Source: Streptomyces sp. ISL-12 (GTDB lineage Bacteria > Actinomycetota > Actinomycetes > Streptomycetales > Streptomycetaceae). Taken from it: DNA of 64,000 nt. The stretch spans positions 85,281 to 149,280 of the forward strand of contig NZ_JAGGOO010000110.1 in NCBI RefSeq assembly GCF_018614415.1, read 5' to 3'. Shown here piece by piece: positions 27,097 to 35,618 of the stretch. The notes under the pieces were generated by a model. The model was not told the origin of the DNA. It saw only the letters and a list, made by a program, of their open reading frames with translations, and searched no databases. A program made the position numbers and the translations under genes. How positions within the stretch are numbered: position 1 is the first letter of the stretch; each line of letters begins with the position of its first letter.

Positions 27097-30000
27097 CTAG
27101 GAGACTCGTCGGGCGCGGGGCACCAGGGCGGGGCGGGGCGGTTCGGCGGCGGCCGCCGCGAGCCCGGCGGCCACATGCTCGTCAAACAGCCGTGCGATCG
27201 TCTGGGCGTCGAACAGCGCGCGCAGGTCGAGGTCGATGCCGAGCGCGGAACGCACGCGGCTGATCAGCTTGACCGCGGTCAGCGAGTTGGCGCCGAGGGC
27301 GAAGAAGTCGTCGTCGATGCCGACCTCCGGCAAGCCCAGCAGGTCGGCGGCGATGGCGCAGAAGGTCGCCTCGGCCTCGGTCCGCGGGCCGCGGCCGGCC
27401 GCCTCGGGGGCGGGACCGGGGTCCGGCAGGGCGCGGCGGTCTAGCTTGCCGTTGGGGTTGAGCGGCAGCCGGTCGAGGACGACGCCCGCCGAGGGGACCA
27501 TGTAGGGCGGGAGTTCGGCGCCGAGGCGGGCCGCGAGTTCGGGCCACTGCGGGGTGGCCCCCTCGTCGGGGACCACGTAGGCGACCAGCTGCTTGACGTC
27601 GGCGGATTCGCCGCGGGCCAGGACGACCGCGTGGCGGACGCCGGGCAGCCGGCCGAGCACGGTCTGCACCTCGCCGGGCTCCACTCTCAGACCCCTGACC
27701 TTGACCTGGTCGTCGGCCCGCCCGAGGTGTTCCACCGCACCGTCGCGGGTCCACCGGCCCAGGTCGCCGGTGCGGTACATCCTGGCGCCGGGGCCGCCGA
27801 AAGGGCTGGCGACGAAGCGGTCGGCGGTCAGGTCCGGGCGTCCCAGGTAGCCGCGGGCCAGGCCGACGCCCTCGACATAGATCTCGCCGACCGCGCCGAC
27901 CGGCACCGGCCGCAGCCGGTCGTCGAGAAGGTGGACCCTGGTGTTCGGCAGGGGTCTGCCGACCGGCGGCGCGCCCGGCTCCCCGCCGTCGGCGCCGCCG
28001 TCGGAGAACCACGCGGTCGCGTAGACGGTGACCTCGGTCGGGCCGTAGAGGTTCGCGATCCGGCAGCCCGGCACGGCCTGCCGGACCCGGGCCACCAGGG
28101 ACTCGGTCAGCGCCTCACCCGTGAAGCCGATCGTCTTGGCGTCGAGGCCGACACCGGGCCCGCTCAGCAGGGTCGACATCACGGACGGCACCGAGCCGGC
28201 GTATCCGCCGGACAGCACCCGCCCGCCGAGGGCCAGCGGTCCCGACAGCAGTTCGACGCAGCCGCCGGCCAGCAGCGGCGCGAAGATCTCCAGCGTCGAT
28301 GGGTCGAAGCTGAGCGAGGTCGCCGCGAGCGTGTGTGCCAGGGTGTCGGCGCCGAGGGCCTCGACGGCCCAGCCGATGAAGTTCACCATGCTGCGCCGCG
28401 AGACGACGACGCCCTTGGGGCGTCCGGTGGAGCCCGAGGTGAAGATGGCGTAGGCCGGGTTGTCCGGACGCAGGGGCGTGGTCCGGTCGGCGTCGGTGAG
28501 GCGTCCGGCGGGGCGGGCCGCGAGGTCCCGCGCCACCTCGGGATCGTCCAGGAGCAGCCGAGTGGTCTTCGGCGCCGCCCCCAGCACGGACTCGGTGTCG
28601 CGGGTGGCGATGGTCAGCACGGGGTCCGACAGTTCGAGCATGTACGCGATCCGCTCGGCCGGATAGGTCACGTCCAGCGGTACGTACGCCGCGCCGCTCT
28701 TGAGGACTGCGAGCAGGGTGACGAGCATGTCGGGGCTGCGCGGCAGGGCCAGGGCCACGAACCGCTCGGGGCCCGCCCCCGCCTCGACGAGCCTCCGGGC
28801 CAGCCGGTTCGCGCGGGCGTCGAGGTCGGCGTAGCCGAGTGACTCGCCGTCGTGGAGCACCGCGACGGCCCGCGGAGCGCGGTCGGCCTGTGCCTCGACG
28901 AGTTCCGAGATGTCGGCTTCCGGGACCGCCCGCTCGGGCCCGTACCAGCCGCCGAGCAGGTTCGTACGCTCGTCCGGCAGCAGGAAGTCCAGTGCGCCGA
29001 CCGGTGTGTCGGGGTCGGCCTCGGAGAGTTCCGTCAGCAGCACCGCCAGGCGGTCGCGGTGGGCTTCGAGCACCGGCGTGTCGTACAGCCGCGGGTTCGC
29101 GTCGAGGCACACGCGCAGCCCCGGGACGCTGGCACCGCTGTAGACCGCGAGGTTGAAGTCCTCGACGGGACCGTTCGACAGGATGTTGACGCTCGAGCTG
29201 GCCTGCCCGAACGTCAGGTCGTCCTGGAAGCGCAGGACGTCGACCGAAGGCCCGTACAGCCGCTGTCCGCCGGCCAGCTTCAGGTCGCGCCGCAGGTCCT
29301 CGAAGCGGTAGCGCTGGTGCGCCAGCGCCTGTTTGATCTCGTCGGCGGTGCGTCGCAGGAAGGCACCCACGCCCAGGTCCAGGTCGACGTCCAGCCGCAG
29401 CGGCACCACGTTCGCCGCCATGCCGACCGTGCGCTTCTGGACGGCCCCGAAACGGGCGGCGACCGGCAGGCCGATGACGACCTCCCGGGTCCCGCGCATC
29501 CGGCCCAGGTACACCGCCATCGCCGCGCAGATCGCCACCGAGTGGGTGGTGCGCACGCCGCGCGTCAGCTTCTGCAGCCTGTCCAGGACCTCGGCACCGA
29601 TCTCCGCGGTCACGCGCAGGAAGGTGTGCGCGGGCAACGCCGTGGTGTCCGCGAGTCCCTGCACCTCGCCGGCTCCGGCCATCCGCTCCGTCCAGAAGGC
29701 GCGGTCGGCCGCGAACCGGTCCGAGGCGCGGTATTCGGCGTCCGCGTCCAGCAGGCTCGCGGCCGGGCCGAGGGCGGTGTCCTGGACCGGCTCCCCGGCG
29801 GCCATGGCGTTGTAGATGTCCGCGACCCGGCCGGCGACCAGCGAGGAGGAGTAGCCGTCGCAGACGATGTGGTGGGCGCGGTTGAACCAGAACCAGCGGT
29901 CCTCCGCGGCGCGGAACAGCAGGCAGGAGTAGAGGGGGTCCTGCTCCAGGTCGACGGGCCGGGCCATCTCCTCCCGCATCACGGCCTCGGCCGCGGCCCG

Positions 30001-30282
30001 CGGATCGGTCTCGCCACTGACATCCACCAGAGGCATCGACCACTCGCGCTCCGCCGGGACCTGCGTCGGGCCGTCCGCCGTCTCCACGAAGCGGACGTGG
30101 ACGGCCTCGCTCTCCTCGACCGCCCGCGACACGGCCGCCCGCAGCAGGTCCGGGTCGACCGGGCCGGTGATGTCGAGGTACTGGCAGCCGGAGAAGATCG
30201 GGTTCGCCCGGTCCAGCCGCTGGGCGAACCACATGCCGGCCTGGGCCCCTGACAGGGGAAGCGGAGTCGTCGTGCGGGTCAT
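27097..30282 (-). CDS. Single-module NRPS (C-A-PCP), initiation module
   Basis: A 1061-aa synthetase module. The N-terminal condensation domain has HHIVCDG (His137-His138, Asp142) and an EntF-like opening (LPLSGAQAGMWFAQRL). The A domain shows TSGSTGRPKG and YGPTEVTVYAT; the carrier site is the unusual GANSL instead of GGHSL. Pocket residues read by hand give D-P-L-S-G-T-L-V-Y, which I cannot assign. It precedes the four-module NRPS by 9 nt, so it supplies residue 1. A condensation domain at the very start suggests the first amino group is acylated by an unknown donor, yet no acyl or aryl ligase is encoded here. The domain may alternatively be a relic. Confidence 0.93.
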   Translation of the reverse strand: MTRTTTPLPLSGAQAGMWFAQRLDRANPIFSGCQYLDITGPVDPDLLRAAVSRAVEESEAVHVRFVETADGPTQVPAEREWSMPLVDVSGETDPRAAAEAVMREEMARPVDLEQDPLYSCLLFRAAEDRWFWFNRAHHIVCDGYSSSLVAGRVADIYNAMAAGEPVQDTALGPAASLLDADAEYRASDRFAADRAFWTERMAGAGEVQGLADTTALPAHTFLRVTAEIGAEVLDRLQKLTRGVRTTHSVAICAAMAVYLGRMRGTREVVIGLPVAARFGAVQKRTVGMAANVVPLRLDVDLDLGVGAFLRRTADEIKQALAHQRYRFEDLRRDLKLAGGQRLYGPSVDVLRFQDDLTFGQASSSVNILSNGPVEDFNLAVYSGASVPGLRVCLDANPRLYDTPVLEAHRDRLAVLLTELSEADPDTPVGALDFLLPDERTNLLGGWYGPERAVPEADISELVEAQADRAPRAVAVLHDGESLGYADLDARANRLARRLVEAGAGPERFVALALPRSPDMLVTLLAVLKSGAAYVPLDVTYPAERIAYMLELSDPVLTIATRDTESVLGAAPKTTRLLLDDPEVARDLAARPAGRLTDADRTTPLRPDNPAYAIFTSGSTGRPKGVVVSRRSMVNFIGWAVEALGADTLAHTLAATSLSFDPSTLEIFAPLLAGGCVELLSGPLALGGRVLSGGYAGSVPSVMSTLLSGPGVGLDAKTIGFTGEALTESLVARVRQAVPGCRIANLYGPTEVTVYATAWFSDGGADGGEPGAPPVGRPLPNTRVHLLDDRLRPVPVGAVGEIYVEGVGLARGYLGRPDLTADRFVASPFGGPGARMYRTGDLGRWTRDGAVEHLGRADDQVKVRGLRVEPGEVQTVLGRLPGVRHAVVLARGESADVKQLVAYVVPDEGATPQWPELAARLGAELPPYMVPSAGVVLDRLPLNPNGKLDRRALPDPGPAPEAAGRGPRTEAEATFCAIAADLLGLPEVGIDDDFFALGANSLTAVKLISRVRSALGIDLDLRALFDAQTIARLFDEHVAAGLAAAAAEPPRPALVPRARRVS

Positions 30283-30336
30283 CTCATCTCACCTTCGGTG
30301 GACGCTGAGCGGATCAGGTACGACGGAAACGGCCGG

Positions 30337-31503
30337 TCAGGCGACGAGGGAGGCCAGGCGGTCGACGACCTCGGCGGGGCTGGGCATAACCCGTATCTCT
30401 TCCTGGACCTCGTGGGCCGCGGTCCGGAAGGCCGGCTCGTCGAGCACCCGGGCCAGGTTCTGCCGCACCTCGGCCGCGCTGATCCGGTCCGGGGGCACCA
30501 GGGCCGCGACCCCACGGGCGGCCAGCACCCGGGCGTTGGCGGGCTGGTCGGCGGTCTGCGGCAGCACGACCTGCGGCACGCCGAGGGCGAGGCTCGTCAT
30601 GGAGGTGCCGGCCCCGGCGTGGTGGACGACGGCCGAGCAGGTCGGCAGCAGCGCACCGAGCGGCATCCAGCCGACGACGCGCACGGCCTCCGGCAGCTCG
30701 CCGATCCCCTCCAGGTCGCTCTCCCCCATCGCCACGACGACCTCGACGCCCAGACCGGCGAGTTCGACGAGGATCTCCCTCACCACCGCGACATAGAGCT
30801 GCTTGAGCTCCGAACCGGCCGGGAGGTTGCCGAGAACGCTGCCCATCGTGACGCAGACCCGCGGCCTGCCGGGGGCGGCCAGCACCCAGTCCGGGAGGAC
30901 CCGGCCCTCGTTGTAGGGCACGTAGCGCAGCGGCCACTGGGTACGGGTGTCCCCTCCGCCCAGGCCGGCCGGCCTGATGTCCAGCACGGCGGCCGGTTCC
31001 CTCCAGGGCTCGCCGATGCCCAGGCGTTCACGGGTGGGCAGCAGGTACTCCGCGACGGCTCTCCGGTACGTCACCGCCTGCTCGTCGGGGCCGGCCCAGG
31101 CGAGCCGGACGCTCTGCTCGACGTACGGGATGCCCAGCCGGGTCGCGACCAGTTCGCCGGCTCCCTGTTCGAGGGTGGACACCACCAGGTCCGGCCGGAA
31201 GGCCTCGGCGGCCCGCAGCAGGCCGTCGGCCATCGCCTCGCCGAACATGCCCATGCCGCTGCGCCGGGGCCGCTGCCCGTCGGGGGCGGCCTGGACGGCC
31301 TGACTCGCCGCCAGGAAGTCGGCGTGCACATCGGTGCCCGGGGCCGCGTCCACGGTCCAGAAACCACCGGCGGCCACCGACCGTGACGTGCCGCCGGTGT
31401 TCATCACGAGGACCTCGTGTCCCGCGGCCCGCAGGGCCCAGGCCAGGGGCACGGTGGGCAGGAACAGCCCGGCTCCGGGCGCGGCCGTCGACAGGACGCG
31501 CAT
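30337..31503 (-). CDS. UGT-type (GT1) glycosyltransferase
   Basis: A 388-aa GT-B fold enzyme of the macrolide/glycopeptide glycosyltransferase type. The acceptor domain starts MRVLSTAAPGAGLFLPTVPL. The donor domain contains VCVTMGSVLG and the nucleotide-sugar motif HHAGAGTSMTSLALGVPQ followed by LPQTADQPANA. It probably attaches a sugar to a phenolic hydroxyl of Hpg or Tyr in the peptide. No deoxysugar biosynthesis genes occur in the window, so the donor is likely a housekeeping nucleotide sugar or is made elsewhere. Start ATG shares one base with the P450 stop (TGATG). Confidence 0.9.
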   Translation of the reverse strand: MRVLSTAAPGAGLFLPTVPLAWALRAAGHEVLVMNTGGTSRSVAAGGFWTVDAAPGTDVHADFLAASQAVQAAPDGQRPRRSGMGMFGEAMADGLLRAAEAFRPDLVVSTLEQGAGELVATRLGIPYVEQSVRLAWAGPDEQAVTYRRAVAEYLLPTRERLGIGEPWREPAAVLDIRPAGLGGGDTRTQWPLRYVPYNEGRVLPDWVLAAPGRPRVCVTMGSVLGNLPAGSELKQLYVAVVREILVELAGLGVEVVVAMGESDLEGIGELPEAVRVVGWMPLGALLPTCSAVVHHAGAGTSMTSLALGVPQVVLPQTADQPANARVLAARGVAALVPPDRISAAEVRQNLARVLDEPAFRTAAHEVQEEIRVMPSPAEVVDRLASLVA

Positions 31504-32732
31504 CAGCGGTCCGCCACGCGGCAGGTGACCGGGAGCTGGACCGGACCGATGAGGCCGACCGAGGGGTGCAGGACGGTGCCGTCGACAACCGTGATGTCCC
31601 GGGTGCGGCTGAGGACGCCCTCGACCGCGATCCGGCTCTCCAGCCGGGCCAGCGGAGCGCCGAGGCAGAAGTGGATGCCCTTGCCGAACGCGCGGTGCGG
31701 ATTGGGGTCGCGGTGGATGTCGAACCGGGCCCCGTCGCTGAAGACCCGCTCGTCACGGTTGGCGGAGGCCAGCCAGACGCAGACGTTCCCGCCGGCCGGG
31801 ATCTCCGTGCCGCCCAGCACGGTGTCCACGGTGGCCACCCGCTGGTCGCGGACCAGCGCCGGACGCCAGCGCAGCACCTCCTCGATGGCCGGCGGCAGCA
31901 GACCGGGGTCCGCGCGCACCTCCGCCAACGCCTCGGGGTGTTCCAGCAGGCACGTCACGGTGTTGCCGACCATCAGGGAGGTCGACATGTGACCCGCGAT
32001 CAGGAACATGGCGATGACCCCGAAGATCTCGTCGTCGGCCAGTCGCCTGCCCTCGACCTCGACCCGGGCCAGCGTCGAGGTCAGGTCGTCGCGGGGGTCG
32101 GTGCGCCGGTCGGCGATGTGTGCCATCAGGTAGTCGCTGGCCTCGGTGAGCAGCTCGCCGATCCTGCGCATCGCGGCCTCGTCGACCGTGCCCAGCTCAC
32201 CGAACGGCCGGGAGCCGATCAGGCCGTCGGACCAGGTCCAGAACACCTTGTGGTCGGCCTCGGGGATGCCGAACAGCTCGGCGATCACCGCGGCGCTCAG
32301 CTGGCTGGCGAAGTCCTGGGCGAGGTCGAACCGGACCTCGTCACCGGGGCCGGCCTCGCCGAGGACCGTGTCCAGCAGGTTGTCGGAGAGTACGCGGATA
32401 CGCGGTTCGAGGCGGGTGATGACGCCCGGGGTGAAGGCCTTGTTGACCAGGCTCCGCATCCTGGTGTGCAACGGCGGGTCGACCCCGATGAAGTTGCCGC
32501 GGGCGGCCTGTGCCAGCCTCTTCTGGTCCTCCGGGATCAGCGCCGTCTTGTCGCTGCTGAAGGTCTCGTGGTCCGAGAGGACCGCCATCGCCTCGTCGTA
32601 GCGGAAAACCTCCCAGACATTGGGCTGGCTGCTCGCTCCGGCCGCCTCGTGGGCACGGCGGTCCTCGAAGTAGGCGAACAGCCCCTTGATCCGTGCGTCG
32701 GCGGGCAGCTTGGTCAGGGCTTCGAAGTCCAT
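31503..32732 (-). CDS. Cytochrome P450
   Basis: A 409-aa soluble actinobacterial P450. The heme-binding loop is FGKGIHFCLGAPLARLE (Cys about 356), the I-helix oxygen motif is FLIAGHMSTS, and ExxR lies in EEVLRWRPAL. It needs ferredoxin partners not found here. It sits between panD and the glycosyltransferase in the NRPS operon. The single P450 may cross-link the Hpg and Tyr rings, as the arylomycin P450 does on an N-Me-Hpg-X-Tyr tripeptide. Alternatively it may hydroxylate a side chain. The choice cannot be made from sequence. Confidence 0.93.
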   Translation of the reverse strand: MDFEALTKLPADARIKGLFAYFEDRRAHEAAGASSQPNVWEVFRYDEAMAVLSDHETFSSDKTALIPEDQKRLAQAARGNFIGVDPPLHTRMRSLVNKAFTPGVITRLEPRIRVLSDNLLDTVLGEAGPGDEVRFDLAQDFASQLSAAVIAELFGIPEADHKVFWTWSDGLIGSRPFGELGTVDEAAMRRIGELLTEASDYLMAHIADRRTDPRDDLTSTLARVEVEGRRLADDEIFGVIAMFLIAGHMSTSLMVGNTVTCLLEHPEALAEVRADPGLLPPAIEEVLRWRPALVRDQRVATVDTVLGGTEIPAGGNVCVWLASANRDERVFSDGARFDIHRDPNPHRAFGKGIHFCLGAPLARLESRIAVEGVLSRTRDITVVDGTVLHPSVGLIGPVQLPVTCRVADR

Positions 32733-32783
32733 GGCGGGTTCCTCCCCGGCGACGCGCGGACGCGTCCGGTCGATGAATGACGT

Positions 32784-33251
32784 TCAGGTGCGCGGGGCGG
32801 GACCGCTCTCCGCGGATCGGGCGACGACCCTGTCGCCGCGTACCAGGCCCGATCCGGCCGGGGCCCCGGCCGGATCGGCGCCCACGGCGTCGATCCGGTT
32901 ACCGGCGTCGACGAAGACGACGCGCGGCTGGAACGAGCGCGCCATCTCCTCGGCCACGGCCGAGTAGGAGATGACGATCACGAGGTCCCCGGGGGCCACG
33001 AGGCGGGCCGCCGCGCCGTTGACCCCGATCACGCCGCTGTCCCGATCCCCGGTGATGACGTAGGTGGAGAACCGGTTGCCGTTGTCGATGTCGACGACGT
33101 CGACCTTCTCCCCGGGCAGCAGGTCCGCCGCCTCCATCAGCGCGGCGTCGATCGTGATCGAGCCGACGTAGTGCAGGTCCGACTGCGTGACCGTGGCTCG
33201 GTGGATCTTGGACTTCAGCATGTCCCTGAAGGCGACTGGCGTCGTAGCCAT
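32784..33251 (-). CDS. panD: Aspartate 1-decarboxylase (beta-alanine synthesis), cluster-borne
   Basis: A 155-aa pyruvoyl-dependent enzyme converting L-aspartate to beta-alanine. The self-cleavage Gly30-Ser31 is in HYVGSITID. Lys15, Arg60 and Tyr64 (in RFSTY) and Asn78 (in VNGAAA) match E. coli Lys9, Arg54, Tyr58 and Asn72, so all catalytic residues are present. A tail of about 25 residues extends past the usual end. ATG at 33251 follows GGGGGAGG; the open frame continues upstream but without family similarity. It is the first gene of the leftward NRPS operon. It may supply beta-alanine as a building block or for phosphopantetheine; a cysteate-to-taurine activity is conceivable but unsupported. 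Confidence 0.92.
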   Translation of the reverse strand: MATTPVAFRDMLKSKIHRATVTQSDLHYVGSITIDAALMEAADLLPGEKVDVVDIDNGNRFSTYVITGDRDSGVIGVNGAAARLVAPGDLVIVISYSAVAEEMARSFQPRVVFVDAGNRIDAVGADPAGAPAGSGLVRGDRVVARSAESGPAPRT

Positions 33252-33423
33252 CCGGACGGCCTCCCCCGTGAGTTGGTCTGGATCGCCTGGGCACGCTACG
33301 GGCGGTGGATCACCGCGGGCAGCACCGATCAGGTACACCGATCGGGCACCCCGCTCGGCGCAGTGCCCGGCCGCCCCCGCTTGGGATAGTCGAGTGATCG
33401 TTCTGGCGTAGAGACGGGGAGCA
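33252..33423. promoter_or_regulatory. Divergent promoter region of the NRPS and Hpg operons
   Basis: A 172-nt region between the panD and hmaS start codons that must drive both arms of the cluster. Two direct copies of CACCGATC at 33323-33330 and 33336-33343 (13-bp spacing, so similar helical face only roughly) are candidate regulator contacts, possibly for the LuxR protein at 41992. No convincing -35/-10 pair was identified. Confidence 0.5.
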
Positions 33424-34518
33424 ATGAGCACTCACGTGACCGCGGGCGAGGACCTGGATCTCGCGTATGTCGAGTTGTACGTGGCCGACCTGGAAGCCGA
33501 GCGCGACGTCTTCGTGGAGCTGTACGACTTCGAGGTCGTCGGCACGGCCGGCTCGTCCGCACAGGGCTTCCGGAGCGTGGCACTGACGCAGGGCGGCTCC
33601 ATGCTCGTGCTCACCCAGGGGCTGGCCGACGAGCACCCCGCCTCCTTGTACGTCCTCTCCCACGGTGACGGCGTGGCCGACATCGCGATGCGCACCGCCG
33701 ACGTACCCGGCGTCTTCGCGGCCGCGGTGGCGGCGGGCGCGACGCCGGTGGCGGAGCCGCGTGCCGGCGCGGACGGCCTGTTCACCGCGACGATCCGGAT
33801 GCTCGGTGATGTCACCCACACCCTGGTGCAGACGTCCCCCACCGGGCAGGGCGGTCCGCCGGCAGGGTTCACGCCCGCGGCACAGGGACAGGCACAGGCA
33901 CGGACGCCTCGGCGCCCCGGGGACGCTCTGCGCCTCGACGTGGTGGACCACTTCGCGGTCTGCGTGCCGGCCGGGACCCTGGACCGGACGATCTCCCTGT
34001 ACGAGTCCGCCCTCGGCTTCCGGCAGACCTTCGAGGAACGGATCACCGTCGGTGCCCAGGCGATGGAGTCCAAGGTGGTGCAGAGCGCCTCGTCCACCGT
34101 GACCTTCACGATCCTCGAACCGGACCCGGAGCTGGAGGCCGGGCAGATCGACGAGTTCCTGAAGAACCACGGCGGCGCGGGCATCCAGCACGTGGCCTTC
34201 GCCACCGACGACATAGCCCGGACCGTCGCTTCGATGCAGCGCCGCGGCGTCGAGTTCCTCTCGACCCCGGGCGCGTACTACGACCTGCTGCCGGACCGGA
34301 TCCTGCCCGGCACCCACGGCGTCGACGAGCTGCGGAAGCTGAACATCCTGGTCGACGAGGACCAGGGCGGGGAACTGTTCCAGATCTTCACCCGCTCGAG
34401 CCATCCCCGCCGCACCCTGTTCTACGAGGTGATCGAGCGGGCCGGCGCCCGGCTCTTCGGCTCCAACAACATCAAGGCCCTGTACGAGGCGGTCGAACAC
34501 GGGCGCTCGGGGAACTAG
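33424..34518 (+). CDS. hmaS: 4-Hydroxymandelate synthase
   Basis: A 364-aa non-heme iron dioxygenase of the HPPD/HmaS family that converts 4-hydroxyphenylpyruvate to 4-hydroxymandelate, the first committed step to Hpg. The iron ligands are His176 (VDHFAVCVP), His256 (IQHVAFATDD) and Glu335 (LFYEVIER). Their 80- and 79-residue spacings match HmaS. Its neighbours are Hmo and HpgT, which makes HmaS far more likely than homogentisate-forming HPPD. The ATG follows GGGGAGC. It heads the rightward operon. Confidence 0.95.
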   Translation: MSTHVTAGEDLDLAYVELYVADLEAERDVFVELYDFEVVGTAGSSAQGFRSVALTQGGSMLVLTQGLADEHPASLYVLSHGDGVADIAMRTADVPGVFAAAVAAGATPVAEPRAGADGLFTATIRMLGDVTHTLVQTSPTGQGGPPAGFTPAAQGQAQARTPRRPGDALRLDVVDHFAVCVPAGTLDRTISLYESALGFRQTFEERITVGAQAMESKVVQSASSTVTFTILEPDPELEAGQIDEFLKNHGGAGIQHVAFATDDIARTVASMQRRGVEFLSTPGAYYDLLPDRILPGTHGVDELRKLNILVDEDQGGELFQIFTRSSHPRRTLFYEVIERAGARLFGSNNIKALYEAVEHGRSGN

Positions 34519-34523
34519 CGCCG

Positions 34524-35618
34524 ATGGCACCGACAACGGACGCGGGCAGCGTCGCGGACCTCGAACCCGCGGCCCGGGAGCGGCTGGCCGGGGACATCTG
34601 GGACTTCATCGCCGGCGGCAGCGGCGACGAGACCACCCTGGCCGCGAACCGCGCCGCGCTGGACCGCATCACACTCGTCCCGCGTGTGCTGCGCGACCTG
34701 TCGGAGCGTGATACGCGGTGCGAGCTGTTCGGGTTCCGCGCGTCGGTACCGGCCGCCGTCGCACCCCTCGCCTACCACCGGCTCGTCCACCCGGACGGTG
34801 AGGTGGCCACCGCCCGTGCCGCCAGGCGCGCCGGTGTCCCCCTGACCGTGTCCACCATGAGCAGCACGTCGCTGGAGCAGGTCACCGACGCCGGGGGAAC
34901 GGTCTGGTTCCAGCTCTACCCGCTGCGGGACCGGCAGCGGACCCGCGCGCTCGTCCGCCGGGCGGAGGACGCCCGGTGCGCGGCGCTGATGGTCACGGTC
35001 GACGTGCCGTGGATGGCGCGGCGGCCCCGGGACATCCGCAACAGCTTCAGCCTCCCGCCCCATGTCAGGGCCCCGCTGCTGGGGGACGAGGACGGGGCGC
35101 CGGACGCCCGCAGCAGGGTTCCGCACGCCTCGGCGGTGGCCGAGCACACCCGGGCCGCCTTCGCCCCGTTCACCTGGGCAGACCTGGCCGAGCTGCGCCG
35201 GGCGACATCGCTCCCGTTGATCGTGAAGGGTGTTCTCGCGCCCGACGACGCCGTACGGGCCGTCGAGGCCGGCGCGGACGGCGTCGTCGTCTCCAACCAC
35301 GGTGGCCGCCAGCTCGACGGCGCGATCCCCACCGCCGACGCGCTGGGCGCGGTGTGCGAGGCCGTCGGCGGGCGCGGGACGGTCCTGTTCGACAGCGGAG
35401 TGCGTTCCGGGACCGACGTCCTGCGTGCCCTGGCCTGCGGCGCCGACGCCGTACTGGTCGGCCGCCCGGTGCTGTGGGGCCTGGCCGTCGGGGGCGAGGC
35501 CGGTGTGCACCGCGTACTGACGTTGCTGCGGCGGGAGTTCACCGACGCCCTGGGCCTCGCGGGATGTCCCGACCCGGCCGCGGCCCGGGAACTGGCGATA
35601 TGGAGGCGACCGGCGTGA
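34524..35618 (+). CDS. hmo: 4-Hydroxymandelate oxidase (FMN-dependent)
   Basis: A 364-aa FMN-dependent alpha-hydroxy-acid oxidase that converts 4-hydroxymandelate to 4-hydroxyphenylglyoxylate. The active-site stretch VVSNHGGRQLDGA contains the catalytic His (about 259) and Arg. FMN-binding features include the lysine in LPLIVKGVLAPDDA, FDSGVRSGTDVLRAL, and GADAVLVGRPVLWG. It starts 5 nt after hmaS and its stop shares one base with the hpgT start, so the three genes are translationally coupled. The assignment depends on both family motifs and this gene order. Confidence 0.94.
   Translation: MAPTTDAGSVADLEPAARERLAGDIWDFIAGGSGDETTLAANRAALDRITLVPRVLRDLSERDTRCELFGFRASVPAAVAPLAYHRLVHPDGEVATARAARRAGVPLTVSTMSSTSLEQVTDAGGTVWFQLYPLRDRQRTRALVRRAEDARCAALMVTVDVPWMARRPRDIRNSFSLPPHVRAPLLGDEDGAPDARSRVPHASAVAEHTRAAFAPFTWADLAELRRATSLPLIVKGVLAPDDAVRAVEAGADGVVVSNHGGRQLDGAIPTADALGAVCEAVGGRGTVLFDSGVRSGTDVLRALACGADAVLVGRPVLWGLAVGGEAGVHRVLTLLRREFTDALGLAGCPDPAAARELAIWRRPA

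Noticed and set aside
14452..27444. Very long open frames on the + strand opposite the NRPS genes (1122, 1772 and 1310 codons)
   Set aside because: They mirror the codon bias of the NRPS on the other strand, are rich in Arg, Gly, Val and Asp, have no domain signatures, and lie antisense to perfectly conserved C, A, PCP and TE motifs.
32784..33251. panD as direct evidence for a beta-alanine-loading module
   Set aside because: None of the five adenylation pockets lacks the Asp235 that anchors an alpha-amino group, so no module could be assigned to beta-alanine.
33424..34518. Reading hmaS as homogentisate-forming HPPD
   Set aside because: HPPD and HmaS share the fold and ligands, but adjacency to Hmo and HpgT, and an NRPS with an Hpg pocket, makes 4-hydroxymandelate synthase much more likely.
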